This document shows, piece by piece, positions 47,647 through 55,760 of a DNA stretch of 64,000 bases (within the stretch, counting starts at the first letter, position 1; every line of letters begins with the position of its first letter). Below the pieces are notes generated by a model. That model was not told the DNA's origin, made no database searches, and was given only the letters and a program-made list of their open reading frames with translations. The stretch lies in contig NCEH01000009.1 of NCBI GenBank assembly GCA_002304505.1, positions 1 through 64,000 on the forward strand, written 5' to 3'. The position numbers and the translations under genes are program-made. Source of the DNA: Rhizobiales bacterium 32-66-11. Lineage in GTDB: Bacteria; Pseudomonadota; Alphaproteobacteria; Rhizobiales; Xanthobacteraceae.

Positions 47647-48411
47647 ATGGGTCGGTTGAGCAACAAGTATGCGGTCATCACCGGCGGCGGGTCCGGCATC
47701 GGGGCGCGGGCGTGCCTGCTGTTCGCGCAGGAAGGCGCCCATGTGACGGTGGTGGATCGCGACGAGGCCGCGGCCTTCGCCACCGCAACGCGGATCATGC
47801 AGGACGGTGGCGCGGCCCATGCGGTGCGGGCCGATGTCTCGAATGCGGCCGACATGCGCGCCGCCATCGACGGTATCGTGAGCGCGCGCGGTCGCATCGA
47901 CATCCTGGTGAACAATGCGGGCTACGGCATTCCCGGCAGCGTGGTCGAGACCGAGGTGGAGGATTTCGACGCGCTCATGGCGGTGAACGTGCGCGGGGTG
48001 TTCCTCGGCTGCAAATACGCCATTCCCCATATGGTGCGGCAGGGCGGCGGGGTGATCGTGAATACCGCGTCGGCGGTCTCCACCGTCGGCATCCGCGACC
48101 GGGCGGCCTATGTCACCTCCAAAGGGGCCGTCGCGGCGATGACACGGGCCATGGCGCTCGACCATGTGGACCAGGGCCTGCGCATCAATGCGGTGGCGCC
48201 CGGCACGATCGAATCGCCGTTCTTCGACGAGATGTTCCGCACCAGCCCGGACGCCGCGGCGCTGCGGGCCGGCCTTGAAGGGCGCCAGGCCATGAAGCGG
48301 CTCGGGCGGCCGGACGAGATCGCCAACGCGATGCTGTTCCTCGCCAGCGACGAATCCAGCTTCTGCACCGGCACCCTGCTGGCGGTGGATGGCGGCTGGA
48401 CCGCCCAATAG
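47647..48411 (+). CDS. Short-chain dehydrogenase/reductase
   Basis: A 254-residue SDR. Seen: TGGGSGIGARACLLFA near residue 13, NNAGYGIPG near 88, the Ser in NTASAVSTVG, YVTSK near 155, and the ending GTLLAVDGGWTAQ, as in FabG-like and sugar/polyol dehydrogenases. ATG 47647 follows a GAGG. It lies after a strong terminator, so it may be read through at low level or have its own start. Role inferred to be in the same pathway. Confidence 0.87.
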   Translation: MGRLSNKYAVITGGGSGIGARACLLFAQEGAHVTVVDRDEAAAFATATRIMQDGGAAHAVRADVSNAADMRAAIDGIVSARGRIDILVNNAGYGIPGSVVETEVEDFDALMAVNVRGVFLGCKYAIPHMVRQGGGVIVNTASAVSTVGIRDRAAYVTSKGAVAAMTRAMALDHVDQGLRINAVAPGTIESPFFDEMFRTSPDAAALRAGLEGRQAMKRLGRPDEIANAMLFLASDESSFCTGTLLAVDGGWTAQ

Positions 48412-48808
48412 GCGCAGGCGACGGTCGCCGACGGCCGTTCGACCCGCCCCACGGGAGGGATAAATGATCACCTCTGTGTGATCGCCCGGCCGGGTTTGTC
48501 TCCCAAATGGCACCCACGGACCCGCCGCCGCCAGCCGACGCAAGGGTTGCGGCGGCATGGGCCGCCGGGCAGAAGCCAGGACATTGCGTCCCGCGCAAGC
48601 CATGCAAAATTGTGCCTTGTGCGCAACGGGACGCAAGGGCTCTTTTGCGTCAGCCGCAGGCTCCGCGCCGGCGCCATATCCATAAGCCTTTGAATTGAAG
48701 CGCCCGTTCCTGCGTTCGATGGTCGCGTCCGAGCCTTTGGGTGCCGGCGACATACCCCCGTTTTCGAACCGGGTTCGGGCGCCCCGATTTCGCGAGCCCA
48801 GATCGCCG
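48412..48808. promoter_or_regulatory. Upstream region of the MFS-LysR gene with an inverted repeat
   Basis: No gene supported in these 397 bases, although the MFS frame is open from 48695. GATCAC (48466-48471) and GTGATC (48478-48483) form an inverted repeat with a 6-base spacer, a possible operator. No clear promoter elements were found. A 63-codon open frame at 48507 has low-complexity content and is not supported. Confidence 0.35.
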
Positions 48809-51298
48809 ATGTCCGTCCAAGTTCCCCAGAGCCACCGCGTCTATCTTGTCGCGTCCATCCTGCTCAGCACGTTCATGGTGGCCATCGAATCGACCATCAT
48901 CGCCACCGCCATGCCGAGCATCGTCGGGCAGTTCGGCGGGTTTGGCCATTACAGCTGGGTGTTTTCCGCCTTCCTGCTGGCGCAGACCACGACGACGGTG
49001 ATTTACGGGAAGCTTGCCGACATTTTCGGCCGCAAGCCGGTGCTGATCGGCGGGACGCTGCTGTTCCTTGTCGGTTCGCTGTTGTGCGGCTTTGCCTGGT
49101 CCATGTTTTCGCTGGTGGTGTTCCGCCTCCTGCAAGGCATCGGCGCGGGAGCGATCCAGCCGCTGACCATCACCTTGGTGGGCGATCTCTATCGCCTGGA
49201 AGAGCGGGGCCGGGTGCAGGGAATGCTTGCCAGCGTATGGGCCGGCTCGGCGGTGGTGGGTCCGCTCGTCGGCGGCCTGCTGGTGGATTATGTCTCCTGG
49301 GCCTGGATCTTCTGGATGAACCTGCCCATCGGCCTTCTCTCGGTGGCGGGCTTCGCCTTCTTCCTGCACGAGAAGGTCGAGGCCCGGACAACGAAGATCG
49401 ATTATCTCGGCGCCGGCCTGTTCAGCGTGTCCATCGCTTCCCTGCTGATCGTCCTGAGCGAGACCGATGGTGCGCTCTCGATCATGGCGGGCTTCGGAGC
49501 GCTGTTCGTCGTGTTCGGCCTGCTGTTCCTGTGGCAGGAGCGGCGCGCGGCCGAGCCGATCATCTCCTTTGATCTGTGGAAGCGGCGGCTGATCGCCACC
49601 TGCAACATTACCGCGCTGCTGGTGGGCATCCTGCTGATCGGCCTCACCACCATCCTGCCGCTCTATGTCCAGGGCGTGCTCGGCTATTCGCCGATCGTCG
49701 CGGGGATGGCGCTGACCATGCTGATCCTCGGCTGGCCGCTGGCGGTGAGCCAGTCGATGCGCCTATACCGCGTGTTCGGCCTGCGCCGGGCGCTGCGGGG
49801 GGTGAGCCTGATGCTGCCCGCCGGGTGCGCGATCCTGCTGTTTTTGACGCCCACGAGCCACCCGGTGCTGGCTGGCATCGGTTCCTTCGTGGTCGGCATC
49901 GGCATGGGCACCACGAGCTTCACCTGCATCGTGCTGATCCAGGAGAGCGTGGAATGGTCCATGCGCGGCAGCGCCACCGCCTCGAACATCTTCGCGCGCA
50001 GCCTTGGCAGCGTGCTTGGCGCCACCGTGGTGGGCGCCATGGTCAATCTCGGCCTGCTGCATTTCTCCAGCACCGAACTGGCGCAGCGGGTCCACGAGGT
50101 GCTCAGCCAGACCACCGGATTGCTGGCGGTGCATGACGATGCCGCGGTCATGGCGGTGTTCGAGCGGGCCTTGCATGCGACCTTCTGGGGCGTCTTCCTG
50201 GTCGCGCTCCTGACCGCGGCCGTGACATGGCTCATCCCCGTCCAAGTGGCGGCGGGAGACGCGCCGGAGCCGCATTCCGCAGCGCAGGATCTTGCCTTCG
50301 TTGCCGCCACCACGGTCATTCATCCTGCGGCCGACTCGCGTCGTTGTGTATTGTCGCCCACGCGCCACTTAATTGCGCTCAGACTAATAGAGGCGCGTAT
50401 GGAGATCCGCCAATTCCGTTACTTCGTCGCCGTGGCGGAGCACCTCCATTTCAGCCGGGCGGCCGAGCAACTCGGCATCAGTCCGCCCTCCATGACCAAG
50501 CAGATCCAGGAGATCGAGCGCGAGCTGGGGGTACGATTGTTCCAGCGCACCAAGCGCTCGGTGCACCTGACGAGCGCGGGCGAAATCTTCCTCGACGATG
50601 CGCGCCGGGTCATCCAGCAGGCGGAGCGGGCGGAAGAGATGGCCCGGCGCGCCGGGCGCGGAGAGCTCGGCCGCATCGAACTGGGCTATGTGGCGTCCAC
50701 CGCCTATGCCGGGGTTTTGCAGCAGCAGGTGGCGAGCTTCCGCGCCGCCCATCCGAGCGTGGAGGTGAATTGCCGCGAGGTCGCCATGGACCTGCTGCCG
50801 GAAATGCTGGACGACGGGCGCATCGACGTGGCGTTCCTGCGTCCGCCCATCGCCTATCCGCCGGGAATCCTCTCGGTGACGCTTCTGCGCGACCCTTTCG
50901 TGGTTGCGCTTCCCGAGGCGAACCCGCTGGCCGCCCATGACCAGATCGCGCCGGAGGCATTGCGGGGGGAGACCTTCATCCTGCCGGAGCAGGATGCCGG
51001 AACACGGGAAGTGGCGCGGCGCGGCAGCTTTGAACCAAAGCTCGGTCCGCGGCCCGGAAGCCTCACCGCCGTGGTGGTGCTGGTGTCGCTCGAGGTTGGC
51101 GTCGCGGTCATTCCCAATTCGCTGTTGCGCGCGGTGACCATCGAGCGCGTCACCTATCGCCCGCTGGCGCCGCCGCAGATTCTCTCCGAGATCGCAGTTG
51201 CCTTTCGGCGCAGTGAATGGGCGCCGGCCACCCAGGCATTCATCGCGCAGATCCGCAGCGTCGCGCGCACCCTGGCGGCGAAGGGAAAGCCGGTTTGA
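48809..51298 (+). CDS. MFS exporter (DHA2, 14-segment) fused in frame to a LysR regulator
   Basis: An 829-codon frame. Residues 1-490 are a complete DHA2/EmrB-type drug exporter: LSTFMVAIESTIIATAMPSI in segment 1, motif A GKLADIFGRKPVLIGG, RLLQGIGAGAIQPLTITLVG in segment 4, and 14 predicted segments. Residues from 531 are a complete LysR regulator (see 50399). The linker of about 40 residues (HPAADSRRCVLSPTRHLIAL) has no domain and no stop codon; its DNA (50330-50395) looks like an intergenic region, with stops in the other frames. Either the exporter stop codon was lost, or the sequence has an error, or a real fusion exists. ATG 48809 is chosen over 48695 because it gives a normal N-terminus. 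Confidence 0.75.
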   Translation: MSVQVPQSHRVYLVASILLSTFMVAIESTIIATAMPSIVGQFGGFGHYSWVFSAFLLAQTTTTVIYGKLADIFGRKPVLIGGTLLFLVGSLLCGFAWSMFSLVVFRLLQGIGAGAIQPLTITLVGDLYRLEERGRVQGMLASVWAGSAVVGPLVGGLLVDYVSWAWIFWMNLPIGLLSVAGFAFFLHEKVEARTTKIDYLGAGLFSVSIASLLIVLSETDGALSIMAGFGALFVVFGLLFLWQERRAAEPIISFDLWKRRLIATCNITALLVGILLIGLTTILPLYVQGVLGYSPIVAGMALTMLILGWPLAVSQSMRLYRVFGLRRALRGVSLMLPAGCAILLFLTPTSHPVLAGIGSFVVGIGMGTTSFTCIVLIQESVEWSMRGSATASNIFARSLGSVLGATVVGAMVNLGLLHFSSTELAQRVHEVLSQTTGLLAVHDDAAVMAVFERALHATFWGVFLVALLTAAVTWLIPVQVAAGDAPEPHSAAQDLAFVAATTVIHPAADSRRCVLSPTRHLIALRLIEARMEIRQFRYFVAVAEHLHFSRAAEQLGISPPSMTKQIQEIERELGVRLFQRTKRSVHLTSAGEIFLDDARRVIQQAERAEEMARRAGRGELGRIELGYVASTAYAGVLQQQVASFRAAHPSVEVNCREVAMDLLPEMLDDGRIDVAFLRPPIAYPPGILSVTLLRDPFVVALPEANPLAAHDQIAPEALRGETFILPEQDAGTREVARRGSFEPKLGPRPGSLTAVVVLVSLEVGVAVIPNSLLRAVTIERVTYRPLAPPQILSEIAVAFRRSEWAPATQAFIAQIRSVARTLAAKGKPV
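50399..51298 (+). CDS. LysR family regulator, BenM/CatM-like (3' part of the fused frame)
   Basis: A 299-residue LysR if translated from ATG 50399, which has AGAGG shortly upstream. Seen: MEIRQFRYFVAVAEHLHFSR, AAEQLGISPPSMTKQIQEIE, LGVRLFQRTKRSVHLTSAGE as the winged helix, then an effector domain with GRIELGYVASTAYAGVL, FLRPPIAYPPGILSVTLL and VSLEVGVAVIPNSLL. This group regulates aromatic-acid and efflux genes. It could control the exporter to which it is joined or the neighbouring catabolic genes. Listed separately because the internal start makes an independent regulator quite likely. Confidence 0.75.
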   Translation: MEIRQFRYFVAVAEHLHFSRAAEQLGISPPSMTKQIQEIERELGVRLFQRTKRSVHLTSAGEIFLDDARRVIQQAERAEEMARRAGRGELGRIELGYVASTAYAGVLQQQVASFRAAHPSVEVNCREVAMDLLPEMLDDGRIDVAFLRPPIAYPPGILSVTLLRDPFVVALPEANPLAAHDQIAPEALRGETFILPEQDAGTREVARRGSFEPKLGPRPGSLTAVVVLVSLEVGVAVIPNSLLRAVTIERVTYRPLAPPQILSEIAVAFRRSEWAPATQAFIAQIRSVARTLAAKGKPV

Positions 51299-51454
51299 AT
51301 TAGGCGCAGGGCAATTATTTTGCGCGTTATTTTCAATTCACAGTAAAAAACTGCAATGGGATAGTTCCTTCAAGGTTCGCCGAACGGATCGCACCCAGGG
51401 CCGAACGGCCGGCGACAGGCGTGCCACGGCGCCCCACGGGCGAATGGAGGAACC

Positions 51455-51619
51455 ATGCTCACTCTCGATTTCCATCCCTCGGGCCGCCATTTCCTTCAGA
51501 TTCCCGGCCCGAGCCCGGTGCCGGATCGTCTGCTGCGGGCCATGAGCTATCCCACCATTGATCATCGCGGGCCGCAGTTCGGCGCACTCGGGCTCAAGAT
51601 TCTCGAAGGCATCAAGCCC
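51455..51619 (+). pseudogene. sgaA: Serine-glyoxylate aminotransferase, 5' remnant
   Basis: ATG 51455 with GGAGG in front starts about 54 codons that match the N-terminus of serine-glyoxylate/alanine-glyoxylate aminotransferase: FHPSGRHFLQIPGPSPVPDR, AMSYPTIDHRGPQFGALGLK, ILEGIK. The similarity ends at about 51619. The remaining 340 or so residues, including the PLP lysine, are gone and the next bases belong to a different gene's remnant. Non-functional. Confidence 0.8.
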
Positions 51620-51964
51620 TGTGCCGGGGCGAATGGGTGGCCTGGTAATATGGGCCGAAGATCAACCGGGCATTCCAGCAGATCAAGGCCCTGTTCGACT
51701 CCTATCGCGTGACGAAGGATGAGCGCCACGTCACGCGCGGCCGCGCCAACACGCTGCGCCTCGCGCTTTCCGGGCAGATCGGCCGCGGCAGCCTCGCCAG
51801 CGTCGAGGTGAAGGGGGTGCTGGACCTCTGCGTCTCCTGCAAGGGCTGCAAGCGCGATTGCCCCACCGACGGGCTGCCGTCACCGGATTTTCGACGTGGC
51901 GCGGGTGGACGCCCTCCATGTCGACTGCGTGCTCGCCGCGGCTCTGCGACCTGCCGGTTCCTGA
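51620..51964 (+). pseudogene. FAD-linked oxidase / Fe-S oxidoreductase, internally deleted remnant
   Basis: Three pieces of one large protein (FAD oxidase plus 4Fe-4S reductase, about 1000 residues in homologues) remain. Piece 1 (51631-51693): GEWVAW, an in-frame TAA at 51646, then YGPKINRAFQQIKALFD from the FAD domain end. Piece 2 joined in frame: SYRVTKDERHVTRGRANTLR and the cluster motif LDLCVSCKGCKRDCP. Piece 3, in another frame: CRHRIFDVARVDALHVDCVL ending at TGA 51962-51964, matching the protein's C-terminus. At least two large deletions, a nonsense codon and a frame change make it dead. Confidence 0.75.
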
Positions 51965-52016
51965 AGCGTCATTTCAGAGGATGTTCAAGAAGATGCCCAA
52001 GAGGATGCCCCAGAGC

Positions 52017-53102
52017 ATGTCGACCTCCGCCGCCCGCATCGTTCGTGTCTCGGCCCGTCCCGTGAACGCGCCCCTCTCGCGCCCGCTGCGCACGGCGAGC
52101 GGGGTGATGGAAAGCGCGCCGCTGGTGCTGGTCGATCTTGAGACCGACACCGGCCTCACCGGCCACGCCTATGCATTTGCCTATACGCCAGTGCTTCTGG
52201 GAGCCCTGACGCAGGCGACGCGGGACGTCGGGCACCTGCTGGAGGGGCAGGAGCTGTTGCCCCATGCGCTGACCCAGGCGCTCCGCGCGCGCTTTCGTCT
52301 CGCCGGCACGCCGGGCCTGCTGGACATGGCGCTTGGTGCGCTCGATATCGCCGCCTGGGATGCCCATGCCAAAAGCGCCGGCCTGCCGCTGGTGCGATTG
52401 CTGGGCGGGCAGGCCATCGACCTGCCCGCCTACGCCAGCTTCGGAATGGATGGCGCGGACGATCTCTCCCGCGCCTGCGCCATGGCGGTGCAGCAGGGAT
52501 TCGGCGCGGTGAAGATCAAGATCGGTTATCCGACGGTCGCGGAAGATCTCGCGGTGGTGCGGGCAGTGAAGCGCGCGATCGGCACCGATGTGGCGCTGTT
52601 GATCGACTATAATCAGAGCCTCTCCGTGCCGGACGCGGTCCATCGTTGCGGCCTGCTGGATGGCGAGGGGCTCGGCTGGATCGAGGAGCCGACGCGCTAC
52701 GACGACACCGTCGGCCACGCCCGGATCGCCGCCGAGACGAAGACCGCGCTCCAGCTCGGGGAAAACCTCTGGGGCCCCTCTGCGATCGCCGAAAGCCTCG
52801 CCGCCGGCGCTTCCGACCTGATGATGCCGGACCTGATCAAGGTGGGCGGTGTCAGCGGCTGGCTGGCGGCCTCCGCCGTGTGTCAGGCGGCGCGCATTCC
52901 GGTGAGCAACCATTTCTTCCAGGAGGCGAGCGTCCACCTCATGGCGGTGACGCCCACCGCCCACTTCGTCGAATATTTCGACCTCGCCGGGCCGGTCCTG
53001 CGCACGCCGCTGAGGCTCCGGGACGGCAAGGTGCGCGCCAGCGATGAGCCGGGCCTCGGCCTCGCCTGGAACGAAGAGGCGATCGCCCGCTACGCGGTCT
53101 GA
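52017..53102 (+). CDS. mdlA: Mandelate racemase family protein, probable mandelate racemase
   Basis: A 361-residue enolase-superfamily enzyme. Every active-site residue of Pseudomonas putida mandelate racemase (359 residues) is found at a constant offset of two: Lys166 and Lys168 (VKIKIG), metal ligands Asp197 (IDYNQS), Glu223 (WIEEP) and Glu249 (LGENLW), Asp272 (MPDLIK), His299 (VSNHFFQE) and Glu319 (VEYFD). The Asp-His dyad and KxK pair define the racemase chemistry. ATG 52017 is chosen since upstream codons belong to the pseudogene scar. It is followed 49 bases on by a nitrilase, which could deliver mandelate from mandelonitrile. Other 2-hydroxy acids cannot be excluded. Confidence 0.85.
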   Translation: MSTSAARIVRVSARPVNAPLSRPLRTASGVMESAPLVLVDLETDTGLTGHAYAFAYTPVLLGALTQATRDVGHLLEGQELLPHALTQALRARFRLAGTPGLLDMALGALDIAAWDAHAKSAGLPLVRLLGGQAIDLPAYASFGMDGADDLSRACAMAVQQGFGAVKIKIGYPTVAEDLAVVRAVKRAIGTDVALLIDYNQSLSVPDAVHRCGLLDGEGLGWIEEPTRYDDTVGHARIAAETKTALQLGENLWGPSAIAESLAAGASDLMMPDLIKVGGVSGWLAASAVCQAARIPVSNHFFQEASVHLMAVTPTAHFVEYFDLAGPVLRTPLRLRDGKVRASDEPGLGLAWNEEAIARYAV

Positions 53103-53151
53103 GACCCGCGCGACTTCCCGCTCAAGAGACGTCTTCCAGAAAGGTCCCGAG

Positions 53152-54198
53152 ATGAAAACCTATCCGCGCTTCAAAGCCGCCGCGTGCCACGCCGCACCGG
53201 TCTATTTCGATACCCAGGCGACGCTGGACAAAGCCTGCGCCTGGATCGAGGAGGCGGCGCGCAACGGCGCCGAGCTGATTGCTTTTCCGGAAGCCTTCAT
53301 CGCCTCCTTCCCGGTCTGGTCCGGCGTTTGGGCGCCGGTGGATACCCATGAATTCTTCAAGGGCCTCGTCGGCTCGGCGGTGGAGATCGACGGGCCGGAA
53401 ATCGCCCGCCTGCGGGGCGTCGCCAGGCGCCTCGGGGTGTTCGTCTCCATGGGCATCAACGAAGCCTCCCCCATCTCCGACGGCTGCGTGTGGGACACCA
53501 ACGTCCTCATCGGCGATGATGGCGCGCTGCTGAACGTGCATCGCAAGCTGGTGCCGACCTATTGGGAAAAGCTCACCTGGGCCAATGGCGACGGCAGCGG
53601 CCTGCGGGTGGCGAATACGCGCATCGGCCGCATCGGCGCCCTGGTCTGCGGCGAGAATACCAATGGCCTTGCCCGCTTCACCTTGCTGGCGCAGGGCGAA
53701 AACGTCCACATCTCGTCCTTCTCTCCGCGCTGGCCGACCCATCCGCCGGGCGAGGCGGCCTATGATCTGGAAGCCGCCATCCGCCTGCGCGCCGGCGCCC
53801 ATGCGTTCGAGGGCAAGCTGTTCAACATAGTCGCCTCCGGCTTCCTGCCGCCCGAGGCCATCGACCTCGTCAGCCGCGACAATGCCCGCGTCCGCCAGCT
53901 TCTGGAGGAGGCGTCCAAGAGCGTGTCCATGATCATCGGCCCGGACGGTCAGCCCATGGGCGCGACGCTCAAGGACGAAGAGGGCATCGTCTATGGCGAC
54001 ATCGATCTGGAGCGCTGCGTGGTGCCCAAGCAGTTCCAGGACGTGGTGGGCTATTACAACCGCTTCGACGTGTTCCAGCTGACGGTGAACCGGCGCGCCC
54101 TGACGCCGGTGGAATTCACCCAGGCCGCCCCGCCGGCCGCAGAAGCCGGAGCTGACATCGTCCTGCCGCCGCATCCGGCGGACGAGCGTCTGCAATAG
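53152..54198 (+). CDS. Nitrilase (aliphatic/aryl-acetonitrilase type)
   Basis: A 348-residue carbon-nitrogen hydrolase that converts nitriles to acids and ammonia. The catalytic triad is visible: Glu47 (AFPEAFI), Lys132 (HRKLVPTYWEK) and Cys166 (VCGENTN). The context LVCGENTNGLARF and the SSFSPRWPTHPPG stretch are typical of true nitrilases rather than amidases or cyanide hydratases. The gene sits 49 bases after the mandelate racemase gene in the same direction, so they probably form one transcript; an arylacetonitrile such as mandelonitrile is the inferred substrate. The start ATG 53152 follows a weak AAGG. Confidence 0.87.
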   Translation: MKTYPRFKAAACHAAPVYFDTQATLDKACAWIEEAARNGAELIAFPEAFIASFPVWSGVWAPVDTHEFFKGLVGSAVEIDGPEIARLRGVARRLGVFVSMGINEASPISDGCVWDTNVLIGDDGALLNVHRKLVPTYWEKLTWANGDGSGLRVANTRIGRIGALVCGENTNGLARFTLLAQGENVHISSFSPRWPTHPPGEAAYDLEAAIRLRAGAHAFEGKLFNIVASGFLPPEAIDLVSRDNARVRQLLEEASKSVSMIIGPDGQPMGATLKDEEGIVYGDIDLERCVVPKQFQDVVGYYNRFDVFQLTVNRRALTPVEFTQAAPPAAEAGADIVLPPHPADERLQ

Positions 54199-54239
54199 CG
54201 CCCGTCGTCCACAGCCGCGCGCTGTGGTGAAAGGGTCCG

Positions 54240-54263
54240 GGCGGCTCCTTCTTTGGAGCCGCC
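54240..54263. terminator. Hairpin between convergent nitrilase and fumC
   Basis: GGCGGCTCC (54240-54248) pairs perfectly with GGAGCCGCC (54255-54263), loop TTCTTT; flanking GC-rich bases extend the stem imperfectly. It lies between two convergent stops. No T-run, so bidirectional termination is only likely. Confidence 0.45.
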
Positions 54264-54304
54264 TGCCCGGGCCCGCACGAAGTGGGATTTCCGCGGCCGG
54301 GGTT

Positions 54305-55705
54305 TCAGCCGGCCTGCGGCCGCGTCATGAGGGCGGGGTTCACGAGCCGGTCGTAGTCCTCAGCCGAGAGATAGCCGAGGGAGATGGCGGCTTCGCGCGG
54401 CGTCAGGCCCGCATCCAGGGCCTTGGTGGTGATCTGGGCCACCTTGTCGTAGCCGATCACCGGATTGAGCGCGGTGACGACCAGCAAGGCGTTCGCCACA
54501 TTCTCCGCAAGCCGTGCGCGGTCAACGTCGAGATCGGCGATCAGGCGGGACGCGAAGATGTGCGCGCTGTCGGCCAGGATCCGGATCGACTGAAGCACAT
54601 TGTAGATCAGCACCGGCTTGGCGACGTTCAGCTCGAAATTGCCCGAGGCGCCGGCGGCGGTGACCGTCGCGTGGTTTCCCATCACCTGGAACGCCGCCTG
54701 CACCACCACTTCGCCGATGGTCGGGTTGCGCTTGCCGGGCATGATGGACGAGGTCAGCCCGTCATCGGGGATGATGAGTTCGCCGAGCCCGCAGCGCGGC
54801 CCCGATCCCAGCAGGCGGATGTCGTTGGCGATTTTCATCATGGAGACCGCGACCACGTTCAGCGCGCCCGAGGCTTCGACCAGCGCGTCATGGGCGGCCA
54901 TGCCCTCGAACTTGCTGGGATTGGGGGAGAAGGTCACGCCGGCGAGCACGCCGGCTTCCGCGCAGAAGGCGGCATCGAAGCCGACCGGCGCATTGAGCCC
55001 GGTGCCCACCGCCGTTCCGCCCTGGGCCAGCACGCACAGGCGGGGCAGGGCGCTTTCGATGCGGGCCATGCCGTTGGCGATCTGGCGCGCGAAGGCATCG
55101 AACGCCTGGCCCATGGTCATGGGCACGGCATCCATCAGATGGGTGCGGCCGATCTTGAGCACGTCGGCGAACTCTGCCGCCTTGATGGCGAGTTGGCCGT
55201 GCAATTCGGCGAGCGCTGGCAGCAGGCGGGCACGCAATTCCTGCACCGTGGGGATGTGCATCACGGTCGGAAAGCTGTCGTTGGAGGATTGCGAGCGGTT
55301 CACATGGTCGTTCGGGTGCACCGGCGCCTTGGTGCCGAGCGGCTGGCCCAGCAGCTCGTTGGCGCGGTTGGCGATCACTTCGTTGGCATTCATGTTGGTC
55401 TGGGTGCCGGAGCCGGTCTGCCAGATGCGCAGCGGGAAGTGATCGTCGAAGCGGCCCGCCAGCACCTCGCCTGCCGCCGCCTCGATCGCGTCCGCGAGCG
55501 CCGGGTCCAGCACGCCCAGCTGGCGATTGGCGCGGGCGGCGGCGATCTTCTGAAGGCCGAAGGCGTGGATGAGGCCGGCCGGAAAGCGTTCCTCGCCCAC
55601 GTCGAACACGGCGCTGGCGCGCTGGGTCTGCGCCCCCCAATAGCGGTCGGCGGGAATCTCCACCGGGCCGAAGGCGTCGTTCTCGATACGGGGAGGCTGG
55701 GACAT
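54305..55705 (-). CDS. fumC: Class II fumarate hydratase
   Basis: A 466-residue enzyme that hydrates fumarate to L-malate. Seen: DAFGPVEIPADRYWGAQTQR at the start, TGSGTQTNMNANEV, HPNDHVNRSQSSNDSFPT, IGRTHLMDAVPMTMGQ, and the superfamily signature SSIMPGKRNP near residue 320. ATG 55705 gives the usual start (MSQPPRIEND). Last gene of a three-gene minus-strand operon behind a lyase and dctA, where it would process fumarate imported or produced. It may be an accessory copy in addition to a TCA-cycle fumarase. Confidence 0.93.
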   Translation of the reverse strand: MSQPPRIENDAFGPVEIPADRYWGAQTQRASAVFDVGEERFPAGLIHAFGLQKIAAARANRQLGVLDPALADAIEAAAGEVLAGRFDDHFPLRIWQTGSGTQTNMNANEVIANRANELLGQPLGTKAPVHPNDHVNRSQSSNDSFPTVMHIPTVQELRARLLPALAELHGQLAIKAAEFADVLKIGRTHLMDAVPMTMGQAFDAFARQIANGMARIESALPRLCVLAQGGTAVGTGLNAPVGFDAAFCAEAGVLAGVTFSPNPSKFEGMAAHDALVEASGALNVVAVSMMKIANDIRLLGSGPRCGLGELIIPDDGLTSSIMPGKRNPTIGEVVVQAAFQVMGNHATVTAAGASGNFELNVAKPVLIYNVLQSIRILADSAHIFASRLIADLDVDRARLAENVANALLVVTALNPVIGYDKVAQITTKALDAGLTPREAAISLGYLSAEDYDRLVNPALMTRPQAG

Positions 55706-55760
55706 GTCGCAAGGGTTCCGCAAGGGGCGGGGAGGCGCGCGGCCTCCCCGGGAGTAATGT

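Noticed and set aside
51709..52065. 118-codon frame as a small ferredoxin-like gene
   Set aside because: Its only similarity is one cluster motif belonging to the broken FAD/Fe-S oxidoreductase; the remainder is out-of-frame sequence.
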